A stretch of 37,322 bases of DNA from NCBI GenBank assembly GCA_050015675.1, contig JBEKAY010000038.1, positions 1-37,322 on the forward strand, written 5' to 3'. Positions 7,334 to 15,937 of this stretch are shown in pieces; position 1 is the first letter of the stretch, and the number at the start of each line of letters is the position of its first letter. This DNA is from Fen-1298 sp050015675 (lineage in GTDB: Bacteria > Bacteroidota > Ignavibacteria > UBA10030). The notes under the pieces are model-generated. The model did not search any database and was not told the origin of the DNA. It saw only the letters and a program-made list of their open reading frames with translations. A program made the translations under genes and the position numbers.

Positions 7334-8317
7334 ATTCGTACTGTTTATGTAACCGGTGGAACCGGTTTTATTGGAAGTCACACAGTTGAGCAATTGCTTG
7401 CAGAAGGTTTTCATGTCCGTTGTCTCATTCGTCCTCGTCAGACAAATTTGAGATGGCTTCAGGGCCTGCCTGTTGATCTGGTAAAGGGCGACCTATTGAA
7501 TTCCGCATCGATCTTAAAAAGTATTGAGGATGCAGAATACATCATTCACATTGCAGGGACTACCAAAGCCAAGCGCAAGAGTGAATTTTTTACCGGTAAT
7601 GTTACAACAACTAAAAATCTTCTTTTCGCAGCAAGCCAATTGAAGCATCTGAAGAAGTTTTGTTTCATCAGCAGCTTAACTGCGGTAGGACCGAGTCCAA
7701 TAGGCATCCCGTTAAACGAAACAGCACCTTGCCACCCCATCACTGCATATGGAAAGTCGAAGTTAGAAGCCGAACGTCTCTGTAAGAATTATTTAGAAAA
7801 AATGCCAATTGTCATTATTCGCCCTCCTGCCGTTTTCGGACCGCGCGATACAGACATTTATGAAATATTCAAATGGGTCAGCCACGGACTCATGCCCGTT
7901 CTTGGTTCATCAGCAAAAACACTTAGTCTCGTCTATGCACCTGACTTGGCGAAAGGAATCATCAGTGCGACATTCAATGAGAGAACCGTCGGCGAAACAT
8001 ACAATATCGCCGACCCAAAAATTTTTACTTTCACTTCCATCATGGATTACCTCGCTGCTTTTGTGCACAAACGAACAATTCGGGTACATCTTCCAAAAGG
8101 ATTAGTATATTCGATGGCTGGTATTGCACAGTTTGTATCGTTTTTAGGCAAGAGGCCTGCCGTGCTCAACATTGAAAAGGCACGCGATCTTCTGCAGACT
8201 CATTGGGTTTGCGATCCGCGAAAAATTCAAGAACATATCGGATTCCAAACATCGACATCCATTTATGATGCAATGAATAAGACTTTTTTATGGTATAAAG
8301 ACAAAGGTTGGCTGTGA
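7334..8317 (+). CDS. cerR: NAD(P)-dependent extended SDR, candidate ceramide reductase, ATT start
   Basis: The protein has about 327 residues. The Rossmann loop TGGTGFIG lies at residues 7-14 (G8, G11, G14), but only if translation begins at ATT 7334. The catalytic Ser is in FISSLTAVG (about 113-114), and Tyr139/Lys143 form YGKSK. Substrate-side wording is RPPAVFGPRD. The family covers epimerases, dehydratases and reductases. The tie to sphingolipids is context: the gene is divergent from serine palmitoyltransferase, and the Caulobacter ceramide/3-keto reductase CerR is an SDR from a similar locus. It would then reduce the 3-keto group with NAD(P)H. The SDR call is firm; the reaction is inferred. 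Confidence 0.7.
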   Translation: MRTVYVTGGTGFIGSHTVEQLLAEGFHVRCLIRPRQTNLRWLQGLPVDLVKGDLLNSASILKSIEDAEYIIHIAGTTKAKRKSEFFTGNVTTTKNLLFAASQLKHLKKFCFISSLTAVGPSPIGIPLNETAPCHPITAYGKSKLEAERLCKNYLEKMPIVIIRPPAVFGPRDTDIYEIFKWVSHGLMPVLGSSAKTLSLVYAPDLAKGIISATFNERTVGETYNIADPKIFTFTSIMDYLAAFVHKRTIRVHLPKGLVYSMAGIAQFVSFLGKRPAVLNIEKARDLLQTHWVCDPRKIQEHIGFQTSTSIYDAMNKTFLWYKDKGWL

Positions 8318-8356
8318 GATTTAAAATCAGTAAATCGTAAAAAAGAATCAAATCGG

Positions 8357-10378
8357 ATGTACTCTTTCTTTACAGTAAACAATAAATTGAAATATTACTG
8401 CCGTATCAGAGTAGACTTCAGAGTATTTCTTTTTTTGCTTTGGACTGTTTATATGGGTGGATATGTGCAAACATCTTTTAATAGTTCTGGGCGTGAGCAG
8501 GCAGTAAAAAATATTCCCCATGAAAAAGCTCTCACATATCAGCAGCGCGCTTTTATGGAAACAGGAACAGCAGCAAGTACCTGGTTCGATGTGACGTATT
8601 ACCGTCTCGCATTAAACATCTTTACCCAGCCGAACTTTCTTAAAGGAAAAGTCACAATCATAGGAATCTGCAGAGACAGTGCAAGTACTCTTACACTTGA
8701 CCTTGTGAATAGAATGCATGTGGATTCAGTGATGGTAAACGGACAAGTTAGGCCCTTTGCTCAGAACAGCAGTTGGTTCGATATTTCACTTGCTCGTTTT
8801 TATACAACCGGAGAAGTTCTGTCGGTTGATGTGTTTTATGAAGGTGTTCCCTTCGCAACAGGATTCGGAAGTTTCGAGTTTGATGCTCACTCAGGCGTGC
8901 CCTGGATATATTCCCTCAGTGAACCGTATGGAGCGAAAGACTGGTGGCCATGTAAAAATGATCCGAGCGATAAAGCCGACTCCGCAGATATCATTGTCAC
9001 TTGCGATTCAACTTTGAAGGTCGGTTCAGAAGGTACGCTTGTCTCGGTTATCAACAATGGGGATGGAACATCTACTTGCCATTGGAAAGAGCGGTACCCT
9101 ATCGCTTCCTACCTAATCTCTGTAGCAATCACTAACTATGTTCAGTTTTCCAACTGGTTTCGGTATTCTGCTATAGATTCCATAGAAGTTTTGAATTACG
9201 TTCTTCCCGAACACGATTCAATTGCCCTCCAAAGTCTTCCGCGGGTGGTTAACATGCTGGCGATTTATTCAAACATGTTTGGACTGTATCCATTCATTAA
9301 AGAAAAATATGGCCATGCAGAAATTAGCGGCGGCAGCTCTATGGAACATCAAACCATGACTTCTCTTACATCATTTAATGAAGATGTACTCTCACACGAG
9401 CTTGCGCATCAATGGTTTGGCGATATGATTACGTGTCGAACATGGTCGGATCTTTGGCTCAACGAAGGTTTTGCACAGTACTGTTCTGCACTTTACCGCG
9501 AACAGCAGTACGGAGTTACATCGTATTGGACATACATGAACTCGCAGCTCGATCAAGCAATGCTCTCACAAGGTGCAATTGGAATTGCCGATAAATCTAG
9601 TGTCAGCAATCTTTTCAATTCATACCGAATATATTCGAAAGGAGCTGTTGTATTGCATATGCTTCGGCATGTGTTAGGAGATAGCACGTTTTTCCATTGT
9701 CTCCATGCATATGCTAACGATCCAGCATTCAAATATTCTACTGCTACGATTAGGGATTTTCAATCTGTGTGCGAAACAGTCTCGGGAAAAAGCCTCGCAT
9801 TCTTCTTTCAAGAGTGGCTTTATGGTGACAGGTTCCCGGATTATAGTTATTCGTGGAAGTGGAATTCACAAGGTGATTCCTCTGTCATTATACTAAACAT
9901 CACACAGACGAACATTGGAACTACTCCATCATTTTATACTATGCCTATCGATATTCACATTACTACCGCAGGAACGGATAAGACATTCATAGTGCTGAAC
10001 GATTCACAACAACAGATATTTATGATCAAGTGCCCTGTAAAACCATCTGCCGTCCTTCTCGATCCTGAGGGATGGATATTGAAATTCTCTTTTGATGAGA
10101 ATGATCGACCTCCATCTACCTACCTATTGGAACAGAACTATCCCAACCCATTCAACTCCACAACAACCATTACATACCAACTTCCAAGACGAGAACAGGT
10201 TGTTCTTAAAATCTATGACATTCTCGGGCGTGAGGTTACAACTCTTGTAGATGCAAAACAATATTCAGGAGTCTATGAGTATCAATGGAATCCACAAAAC
10301 ATGGCGAGCGGAATATATTTTTACCGTTTGAATACAGGAAGTGTACAGATGCAAAAAAAGATGGTGCTTCTTAAATGA
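8357..10378 (+). CDS. M1-family zinc aminopeptidase exported by type IX secretion
   Basis: The protein has 673 residues. An N-terminal hydrophobic stretch (VFLFLLWTVYMGG, about 25-38) acts as signal. The M1 catalytic domain spans about 70-520, with the exopeptidase loop GGSSMEHQT (325-333; the usual form is GAMEN), zinc ligands H347, H351 (HELAHQW) and E370 (WLNEGF), with the 18-residue spacing expected. After a short beta region the protein ends in a type A sorting domain (about 588-673: QNYPNPFN, IYDILGREVTTL, SGIYFYRL, KKMVLLK), which sends it across the outer membrane by the Por/type IX system. It likely trims extracellular peptides. The ribosome binding site is weak. It converges on the Pit gene with a 17-bp gap. 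Confidence 0.93.
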   Translation: MYSFFTVNNKLKYYCRIRVDFRVFLFLLWTVYMGGYVQTSFNSSGREQAVKNIPHEKALTYQQRAFMETGTAASTWFDVTYYRLALNIFTQPNFLKGKVTIIGICRDSASTLTLDLVNRMHVDSVMVNGQVRPFAQNSSWFDISLARFYTTGEVLSVDVFYEGVPFATGFGSFEFDAHSGVPWIYSLSEPYGAKDWWPCKNDPSDKADSADIIVTCDSTLKVGSEGTLVSVINNGDGTSTCHWKERYPIASYLISVAITNYVQFSNWFRYSAIDSIEVLNYVLPEHDSIALQSLPRVVNMLAIYSNMFGLYPFIKEKYGHAEISGGSSMEHQTMTSLTSFNEDVLSHELAHQWFGDMITCRTWSDLWLNEGFAQYCSALYREQQYGVTSYWTYMNSQLDQAMLSQGAIGIADKSSVSNLFNSYRIYSKGAVVLHMLRHVLGDSTFFHCLHAYANDPAFKYSTATIRDFQSVCETVSGKSLAFFFQEWLYGDRFPDYSYSWKWNSQGDSSVIILNITQTNIGTTPSFYTMPIDIHITTAGTDKTFIVLNDSQQQIFMIKCPVKPSAVLLDPEGWILKFSFDENDRPPSTYLLEQNYPNPFNSTTTITYQLPRREQVVLKIYDILGREVTTLVDAKQYSGVYEYQWNPQNMASGIYFYRLNTGSVQMQKKMVLLK

Positions 10379-10395
10379 AACCTTGTTCGAACCTG

Positions 10396-11400
10396 TTATA
10401 GAAATCGTTCAACCATCCAATAACAACCGGCAGAGACCATTGCAGACACTGGAATTGTAATTACCCATGCAATAACAATTTTTCCAGCAAGCCCCCACTT
10501 CACAGCGGACATCCGTTTGGTTGCACCGACTCCCATAATTGCGCCCGTAATAGTATGTGTAGTGCTAACCGCAATACCACTAAACGCAGTAATAAGCAAT
10601 GTGAATGCACCAGCCGTTTCCGCACAAAAGCCACCAACAGGTTTCAACTTCGTTACTTTCTGCCCCATCGTTTTCACAATGCGCCAGCCGCCGAACATCG
10701 TGCCTATCGAAATAGCGGTATAACATGGAATAATTATCCACCATTTAATTGGAAAATCATCCGGGCCGTTCGTTTGAATAAGTTGTGCGTTGATGAGCAG
10801 GATTGTGATAATTCCCATTGTTTTTTGCGCGTCGTTTGCACCATGTCCAAGACTATAGAAAGCCGCTGAAACGAGTTGTAGCTTTCTAAAAACACCATTT
10901 ATTTTTGAAGATGGATGTTTATAAAACATCCACATGAGAAGCATCATCATACCGAAACCCAATACCATGCCAAGCATAGGAGCAAGAACAATAAAAATGA
11001 GTGTTTTTATCCAACCACTCCAGATGATGGAGCCAAAACCGGCACGCATAATTGCTGCGCCTCCCAAACCACCCATTAATGCATGCGAAGAACTAGAAGG
11101 AATACCGAAATACCATGTAATAATATTCCACGCTATTGCCCCAAGCAGCGCAGCAAGGATAACATATTCGTTCACCAAACTTGGCGTCACAAGACCTTTG
11201 CCAATTGTCTTCGCAACATTGTGACCGGTGAAGAGAAATGCCGCAAGAAAATTAAAAAACGCTGCCCATAAAACTGCTTTTCGTGGCGTGAGTACGCGTG
11301 TGGAGACTATAGTTGCAATTGAATTTGCCGCATCGTGGAATCCATTGAGAAAATCAAAAACCAAGGCAATCAAAACAATAATAATTATAAGTGATATCAT
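10396..11400 (-). CDS. pit: Inorganic phosphate transporter, Pit family
   Basis: The protein has 334 residues, almost wholly hydrophobic, with about ten transmembrane helices. The two inverted family signatures are present: GFHDAANSIAT (20-30) and GHGANDAQKTMG. GIPSSSSHALMGG and STTHTITGAIMG also fit. It is a low-affinity proton- or sodium-coupled phosphate or metal-phosphate symporter in the inner membrane. The DUF47 accessory gene lies just upstream in the same direction, a conserved pairing that supports the call. Confidence 0.95.
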   Translation of the reverse strand: MISLIIIIVLIALVFDFLNGFHDAANSIATIVSTRVLTPRKAVLWAAFFNFLAAFLFTGHNVAKTIGKGLVTPSLVNEYVILAALLGAIAWNIITWYFGIPSSSSHALMGGLGGAAIMRAGFGSIIWSGWIKTLIFIVLAPMLGMVLGFGMMMLLMWMFYKHPSSKINGVFRKLQLVSAAFYSLGHGANDAQKTMGIITILLINAQLIQTNGPDDFPIKWWIIIPCYTAISIGTMFGGWRIVKTMGQKVTKLKPVGGFCAETAGAFTLLITAFSGIAVSTTHTITGAIMGVGATKRMSAVKWGLAGKIVIAWVITIPVSAMVSAGCYWMVERFL

Positions 11401-11478
11401 AATGCCAATGTCCGGTTAGTGCTGCATCTAAAATAAAATCATTAGTCGTTAAAACAGTTTGTATTAGAAACAAGCGTT

Positions 11479-11505
11479 ATGCCATTCATAGTTTTGTAAT
11501 GGCAT
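11479..11505 (-). promoter_or_regulatory. Intercistronic hairpin between the DUF47 and Pit genes
   Basis: ATGCCATT (11479-11486) and AATGGCAT (11498-11505) form a perfect 8-bp stem with an 11-base loop, ending on the DUF47 stop codon. No run of T follows, so it is more likely an RNA-stability or attenuation structure than a simple terminator. Confidence 0.4.
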
Positions 11506-12152
11506 TAATTGTGTTTTATTAGGATGCCTTCGAGCACATTCGCCGCATCCTCACATTTATCTGTTGCAGTTTCCAATCCGACAAACACTTCTTTGAGTTT
11601 TATAATCTGAACCGGATCCTTTTCTTTGTCAAATAAATCTGCTACAGCTTTATCGAAGATATCGTCTGCTTGATTTTCGTACTCGTTCACTTTCGTGAAC
11701 GAGGTCTTGAAGTCTTCTACTCGATTGAGGTTGCGCAGGAGGTGAACGCCATTTTTTAATTCAGCTATTGAGAGAACCAGTACATCGATGAGTTGGACTA
11801 CTGTTTTGGGGACACGAGTTATCTTGTAAAGCGCAAATCTGTTTGCGCACCCATCTATATGGTCAAGAATATCGTCTAATGCCGAGGCAAGTTCATGAAT
11901 ATCTTCCCGGTCAATTGGGGTAACAAATGTAGAGTTGAGTTCCGAGAATATTTTGTGTGTTATCGAATCACCGTCATGTTCGATGTCTTTGATTCGCTTA
12001 GCGGCATCTTCACGCTGAGCTTGTGTTTTGCATAATGGAATTGTTTTCAATTCCACGCCTGCTCTTATCAGGTTCTGTGCAGATTCTTCTAATAAATTAT
12101 AGAAGTTTTCGTCATGCGGGAGTAGCATTTTTAAAAATTTGTCAATTTTCAT
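11505..12152 (-). CDS. DUF47 / PhoU-like accessory protein of the Pit transporter
   Basis: The protein has 215 residues, all alpha-helical. Family wording includes FYNLLEESAQNL, RIKDIEHDGDSITHKIF, TPIDREDIHELASALDDILDHID and NEYENQADDIFDKAV. The repeated acidic ExxxD motifs are expected to bind metal ions, as in PhoU. Members sit next to Pit genes and are thought to modulate the transporter from the cytoplasm. The Pit start lies 104 bp downstream across a hairpin. Confidence 0.93.
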   Translation of the reverse strand: MKIDKFLKMLLPHDENFYNLLEESAQNLIRAGVELKTIPLCKTQAQREDAAKRIKDIEHDGDSITHKIFSELNSTFVTPIDREDIHELASALDDILDHIDGCANRFALYKITRVPKTVVQLIDVLVLSIAELKNGVHLLRNLNRVEDFKTSFTKVNEYENQADDIFDKAVADLFDKEKDPVQIIKLKEVFVGLETATDKCEDAANVLEGILIKHN

Positions 12153-12314
12153 AATTGTTCTTCATTGAATAAGTGAATGATGTGGTCTTATTGTTAATAC
12201 ATTCCCCAATTGGTTACCTTACTACTTGCGATTATATGTTAGTGAAGATATTGTTTCCCTTCCTGTGAATAGACCGAAAATAACTACGTGCTGAATTCTT
12301 GATTCTGCTTTTGA

Positions 12315-12818
12315 CTATACAGAAGACTTTAAAACTTTTTCCTGTAGTTTTGTGCGATAGATTTCGAGTTTTGTGGCAAGTTCCTGAGAAGCAAGCGCAA
12401 GCATTTCTACTGCAAGCAATGCGGCATTCACCGCTCCATCGATGGCAACTGTAGCGACTGGAATACCAGCAGGCATCTGAACTATGGACAGCAACGAATC
12501 CATTCCGTTGAGGGATTTTGATTTGATTGGAATACCGATCACCGGTAATGTTGTGACTGCTGCGACAATTCCCGGCAAATGCGCCGCACCGCCGGCTCCA
12601 GCGATAATAATTTTTGTTCCGCGTCCCTTTGCAGATTTCACATAAGCAATAGTCTGTTCCGGTGTGCGGTGTGCGGAAAGTACTTTCATTTCGCACGGAA
12701 TATCAAACTCTTTAAGTATCTGCCGTGCGGGTTCCATCGTCTCTACATCAGATATACTTCCCATAAGAATAGCAACGACAGGTATTTGAACCGACTTTTC
12801 TGTATTTAAAAGAATCAT
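12315..12818 (-). CDS. purE: N5-carboxyaminoimidazole ribonucleotide mutase
   Basis: The protein has 167 residues, full length for class I PurE. It moves the carboxylate of N5-CAIR to give CAIR in purine synthesis. Marks are ILMGSISDVETM (the GSxSD loop), SAHRTPEQT with the catalytic His, AGAGGAAHLPGIVAA and the GMDSLLSIVQMPAGIPVATVAI stretch. The start has GAAGGAG nine bases upstream. purK is not in the window. Confidence 0.96.
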   Translation of the reverse strand: MILLNTEKSVQIPVVAILMGSISDVETMEPARQILKEFDIPCEMKVLSAHRTPEQTIAYVKSAKGRGTKIIIAGAGGAAHLPGIVAAVTTLPVIGIPIKSKSLNGMDSLLSIVQMPAGIPVATVAIDGAVNAALLAVEMLALASQELATKLEIYRTKLQEKVLKSSV

Positions 12819-12889
12819 GTAAATAATCTCCTTCGGGATGGCATATTCTTTTTCAATTTAAATTAATATTTATAATAAAGCACACGATA

Positions 12890-13903
12890 CTATATATTCT
12901 GTGCAGCTTTGGAAAGACGATCCATAATCGCTGCGCCGATTCCTTTTTCTTCAACACTTTCCACAATCATACAATCAACATGTAAGTTATCTAATTCACG
13001 AAGCGCTCGAAAAATATTCCGACCATAACGTTCAACAGATGAAGAGAGAATTATATGGAATCTTGTCGTATCGATGGCATTCAAATCTTCTGAATAAGTA
13101 ATTGTACCAACCTTTTTTCCATCGTCTTTCATCTTGCTCAACTGTTGTACGAAAGCATCTCGATCGTTTTTCGGAATAAGAACTATGTGCGCCTTCGGCG
13201 CATAGTGACGATGCCGAGTGCCCGGCGAACGCCGAAGTATTTCTTGATCGCTTGTTCGGCGAGTCTCTCCTATTTCCTTTTCAATATCTTCACGACTCAA
13301 TCCACCAATGCGCAAAATAACAGGCGGATCAAGTGTCACATCTATTACGGTCGATTCCATACCAATTGTTGTCGGTCCTGCATCAAGAATAATATCAATT
13401 TTTCCGTTTAAATCATGATAGACATGCTCTGCCGCCGTTGGACTTGGGCGCCCCGAAATATTTGCACTCGGTCCAACAATGCCGCCTTCAAATCTTTTCA
13501 GCAACTCTAAAGTTACCGGGTGATTTGGAATTCTTATTGCTACAGTATCTAAACCAGCGGTTACAATATCTGGAACAATCGCCTTTCTTCTTACTACAAG
13601 TGTAAGCGGACCTGGCCAGAAATGCTTTGCTAGTTGTAATCCTTTATCTGAAATCTCTGTTGTAAAATGCCATGCGATTTCCAGAGATGCAACATGTACA
13701 ATAAGGGGGTTATCAGAAGGTCTCCCCTTCGCTTCAAAGATTTTTTTTACAGCGGCTGGATTAAATGCATCTGCTCCGATACCGTAAACTGTTTCAGTTG
13801 GAAAGGCAACTAATCCTCCTGAACGAAGCATTGCAACTGCATCATTCATATCGTCCGGATCCAGATGTTCGCCGAAGAACTGTATAATCTTTGTTATTGG
13901 CAT
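12890..13903 (-). CDS. sua5: L-threonylcarbamoyladenylate synthase (Sua5 type)
   Basis: The protein has 337 residues with two domains. The YrdC fold (about 10-200) has PTETVYGIG (35-43), KGRPSDNPLIVH (59-70) and GPSANISGRPSPT. The Sua5-specific C-terminal domain (about 215-337) begins after RSPGTRHRHYAPKA. It makes threonylcarbamoyl-AMP from threonine, bicarbonate and ATP for t6A at position 37 of tRNAs reading ANN codons. It follows the Fe-S protein gene by 12 bp. Confidence 0.95.
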   Translation of the reverse strand: MPITKIIQFFGEHLDPDDMNDAVAMLRSGGLVAFPTETVYGIGADAFNPAAVKKIFEAKGRPSDNPLIVHVASLEIAWHFTTEISDKGLQLAKHFWPGPLTLVVRRKAIVPDIVTAGLDTVAIRIPNHPVTLELLKRFEGGIVGPSANISGRPSPTAAEHVYHDLNGKIDIILDAGPTTIGMESTVIDVTLDPPVILRIGGLSREDIEKEIGETRRTSDQEILRRSPGTRHRHYAPKAHIVLIPKNDRDAFVQQLSKMKDDGKKVGTITYSEDLNAIDTTRFHIILSSSVERYGRNIFRALRELDNLHVDCMIVESVEEKGIGAAIMDRLSKAAQNI

Positions 13904-13915
13904 TTCTTTCTTTGT

Positions 13916-15916
13916 TTACTCTACCACCGCTAAAAGCATTTCCGCTATGTCCTTTACCTTCACACTCTCTGTTGCTTCTTTATCTTTCACACCGTCTTCT
14001 AACATTGTCATACAGAATGGACAAGCAGTTCCGATTACATCCGGTTTTAACGCAAGTGCTTCTTCCGTCCGCTCACCATTGACGCGTTTGCCCTCATTCT
14101 CCTCCATCCACATTCTGCCGCCACCTGCACCGCAGCAAAATCCTTTGGATCTCGAACGTTTCATCTCCACAGTATTCACACCTGGAATTGCCTTGAGAAT
14201 TTCTCGCGGTTGATCGTACATGTCGTTGTACCGTCCGAGGTAACAAGAATCGTGGAAAGTTACCTTTGCCGCTTCTTCTTTTGTAACCTTCAGTTTACCT
14301 TCATGAATCAGATTGAGTAAGAAGTCAGTGTGGTGGACAACTTCATAGTTACCGCCAAATTGAGGATACTCGTTCTTCAGAGTGTTGAAACAATGCGGAC
14401 ACGTTGTCACAATCTTCTTCACATTGTATCCATTGAGAGTCGTTATGTTATCTTTCATCAGCATTTGAGCAAGATATTCATTTCCAATTCGTCGGGCAGA
14501 ATCACCGGTACATTTTTCTTCCGTTCCAAGAATAGCGAATTTAATTCCCGCTTTCTGCATCAACGTTGCAAAGGCTTGTGTCACTTTTGTGTAACGCGCA
14601 TCGAAAGCTCCAGCACAACCAACCCAGAAGAGAATCTCCGCATCTTTTGCTTGCGACATTTGCGGGATATTCATTCCTTCTGCCCAATCGGCGCGCGCTG
14701 ATGCAGGGAATGCCCATGGGCTGAAGTTCGTTTCTAGATTTTTGAACACAACCTGAATCTCTGGCGGGAAATTGGATTCCATCAAAACGAGACTGCGGCG
14801 CAATTCTACAATTGCCGGAATATGCTCGTTGTTGACAGGACATTCCTGTACACATGCCATGCAAGTCGTGCAAGCAAACAGTTCCTCCGCTGTGAGATAA
14901 TGATGCAACAGCGTATTCTCTAAAAGATCTTTTTCACCCTCTTTGACTTTAACAACTTTCTCACCGTTAAGTAATAATGGTCCTTTTTCTACAACACGAT
15001 GCCGTATATCTGTCATGATCTTTTTTGGGGAAAGCTTTTTACCTGTGATATTCGCCGGGCATGATGCCGTACAACGTCCGCACTCGGTGCAGGTATAGCC
15101 ATCAAGTAATTGTTTCCAGGTTAGATCATCAACATCTGTTGCACCGAATTTTTCTACTCCTTCAGCTTCAAGATCAATTGGCTGCAACGCGCCTTTTGGT
15201 CTCAATGATGAAAGAAAAACATTCGGCACCGATGTCAGTATGTGGGCATGCTTTGAGTATGGCAGGTAATTCAGAAATCCAAGCACTAACACAATATGCA
15301 TCCACCAATAAATTTCAAATAAAATATTGTTTGCCGATACATTTGATGAAGCTAAAATTGGAGAGAGAGTCGCTGAAAAAAAATGACCGCCTTCATTCAA
15401 ATCAAGCCGTGATCGAACTGCATTCTGTCCTAAAAGACTTATCATAATTAATAATATGGTGAAAAGAATTGCAGTTGCATCTATTTGCGCATGCCTATCA
15501 ACTTGCAGCCTCTTTGGCCGAAGAATATACCGGCGATACAAGGCAATACAAATCCCTACGATCACTAATCCTTCAAAAAGGTCTTGGCAGAACTGCAAGG
15601 GTTGATAGAAAACACCGATAAAACGAAATGTTAACCCGGAAGACAGTCCTTCACCGATTGCTTCCAAAACGGACGACAGTAAAACCAAGAATCCCCAAAA
15701 GATAAATGCATGCATTAGTCCCGGTATCGGTTCGCGGAAGAGCTTTGATTGGCCGAATGCCACTGTCATCATCTTTTTAAATCTTTGCGATAAATGATCC
15801 AGTCGATTCTCCGGCTTGCCGATTGAGATCAGCTTTCTCATTCGCCTCAGACTTACTCCGAATAATCCAAATGCACCTAACAGTAAAACTGCAAAGACGA
15901 TTGCCTTTGTTGTCAT
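13916..15916 (-). CDS. Membrane-bound heterodisulfide reductase-like Fe-S oxidoreductase
   Basis: The protein has 666 residues. The N-terminal half (1-230) is a NarI/DsrM-like membrane domain with about six helices and candidate heme-ligand His residues (GLMHAFIFWGF, H69; WWMHIVLVLGF, H207). It is followed by a two-[4Fe-4S] ferredoxin domain: CTECGRCTASCP (C276, 279, 282, 286) and CTTCMACVQECP. Two CCG cysteine-rich domains follow (VGCAGAF..CPHCFNTL and HDSCYLGR..GFCCGAGGG..ACPFCMTML), as in HdrD and GlpC-like proteins. It probably passes electrons between the quinone pool and a soluble partner; an electron-transfer flavoprotein is the usual guess, but none is encoded here. The start has AAGGA eight bases upstream. 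Confidence 0.85.
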   Translation of the reverse strand: MTTKAIVFAVLLLGAFGLFGVSLRRMRKLISIGKPENRLDHLSQRFKKMMTVAFGQSKLFREPIPGLMHAFIFWGFLVLLSSVLEAIGEGLSSGLTFRFIGVFYQPLQFCQDLFEGLVIVGICIALYRRYILRPKRLQVDRHAQIDATAILFTILLIMISLLGQNAVRSRLDLNEGGHFFSATLSPILASSNVSANNILFEIYWWMHIVLVLGFLNYLPYSKHAHILTSVPNVFLSSLRPKGALQPIDLEAEGVEKFGATDVDDLTWKQLLDGYTCTECGRCTASCPANITGKKLSPKKIMTDIRHRVVEKGPLLLNGEKVVKVKEGEKDLLENTLLHHYLTAEELFACTTCMACVQECPVNNEHIPAIVELRRSLVLMESNFPPEIQVVFKNLETNFSPWAFPASARADWAEGMNIPQMSQAKDAEILFWVGCAGAFDARYTKVTQAFATLMQKAGIKFAILGTEEKCTGDSARRIGNEYLAQMLMKDNITTLNGYNVKKIVTTCPHCFNTLKNEYPQFGGNYEVVHHTDFLLNLIHEGKLKVTKEEAAKVTFHDSCYLGRYNDMYDQPREILKAIPGVNTVEMKRSRSKGFCCGAGGGRMWMEENEGKRVNGERTEEALALKPDVIGTACPFCMTMLEDGVKDKEATESVKVKDIAEMLLAVVE

Positions 15917-15937
15917 TCCATTGTTCCTTTTTATTGA

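Noticed and set aside
7290..7352. 20-codon leader peptide overlapping the start of the SDR gene (ATG 7290 to TAA)
   Set aside because: It would lie at or before the predicted transcription start, has no ribosome binding site of its own, and ends inside the SDR coding region; more likely a chance frame.
10380..10420. T-loop-like gttcgaacc suggesting a tRNA
   Set aside because: No acceptor, D-arm or anticodon stem can be built around it and it overlaps the end of the Pit gene.
12232..12696. 154-codon minus-strand frame overlapping purE
   Set aside because: It is rich in Cys, Arg and Ser, shares the strand with a clear purE in another frame, and has no domain; a shadow frame.
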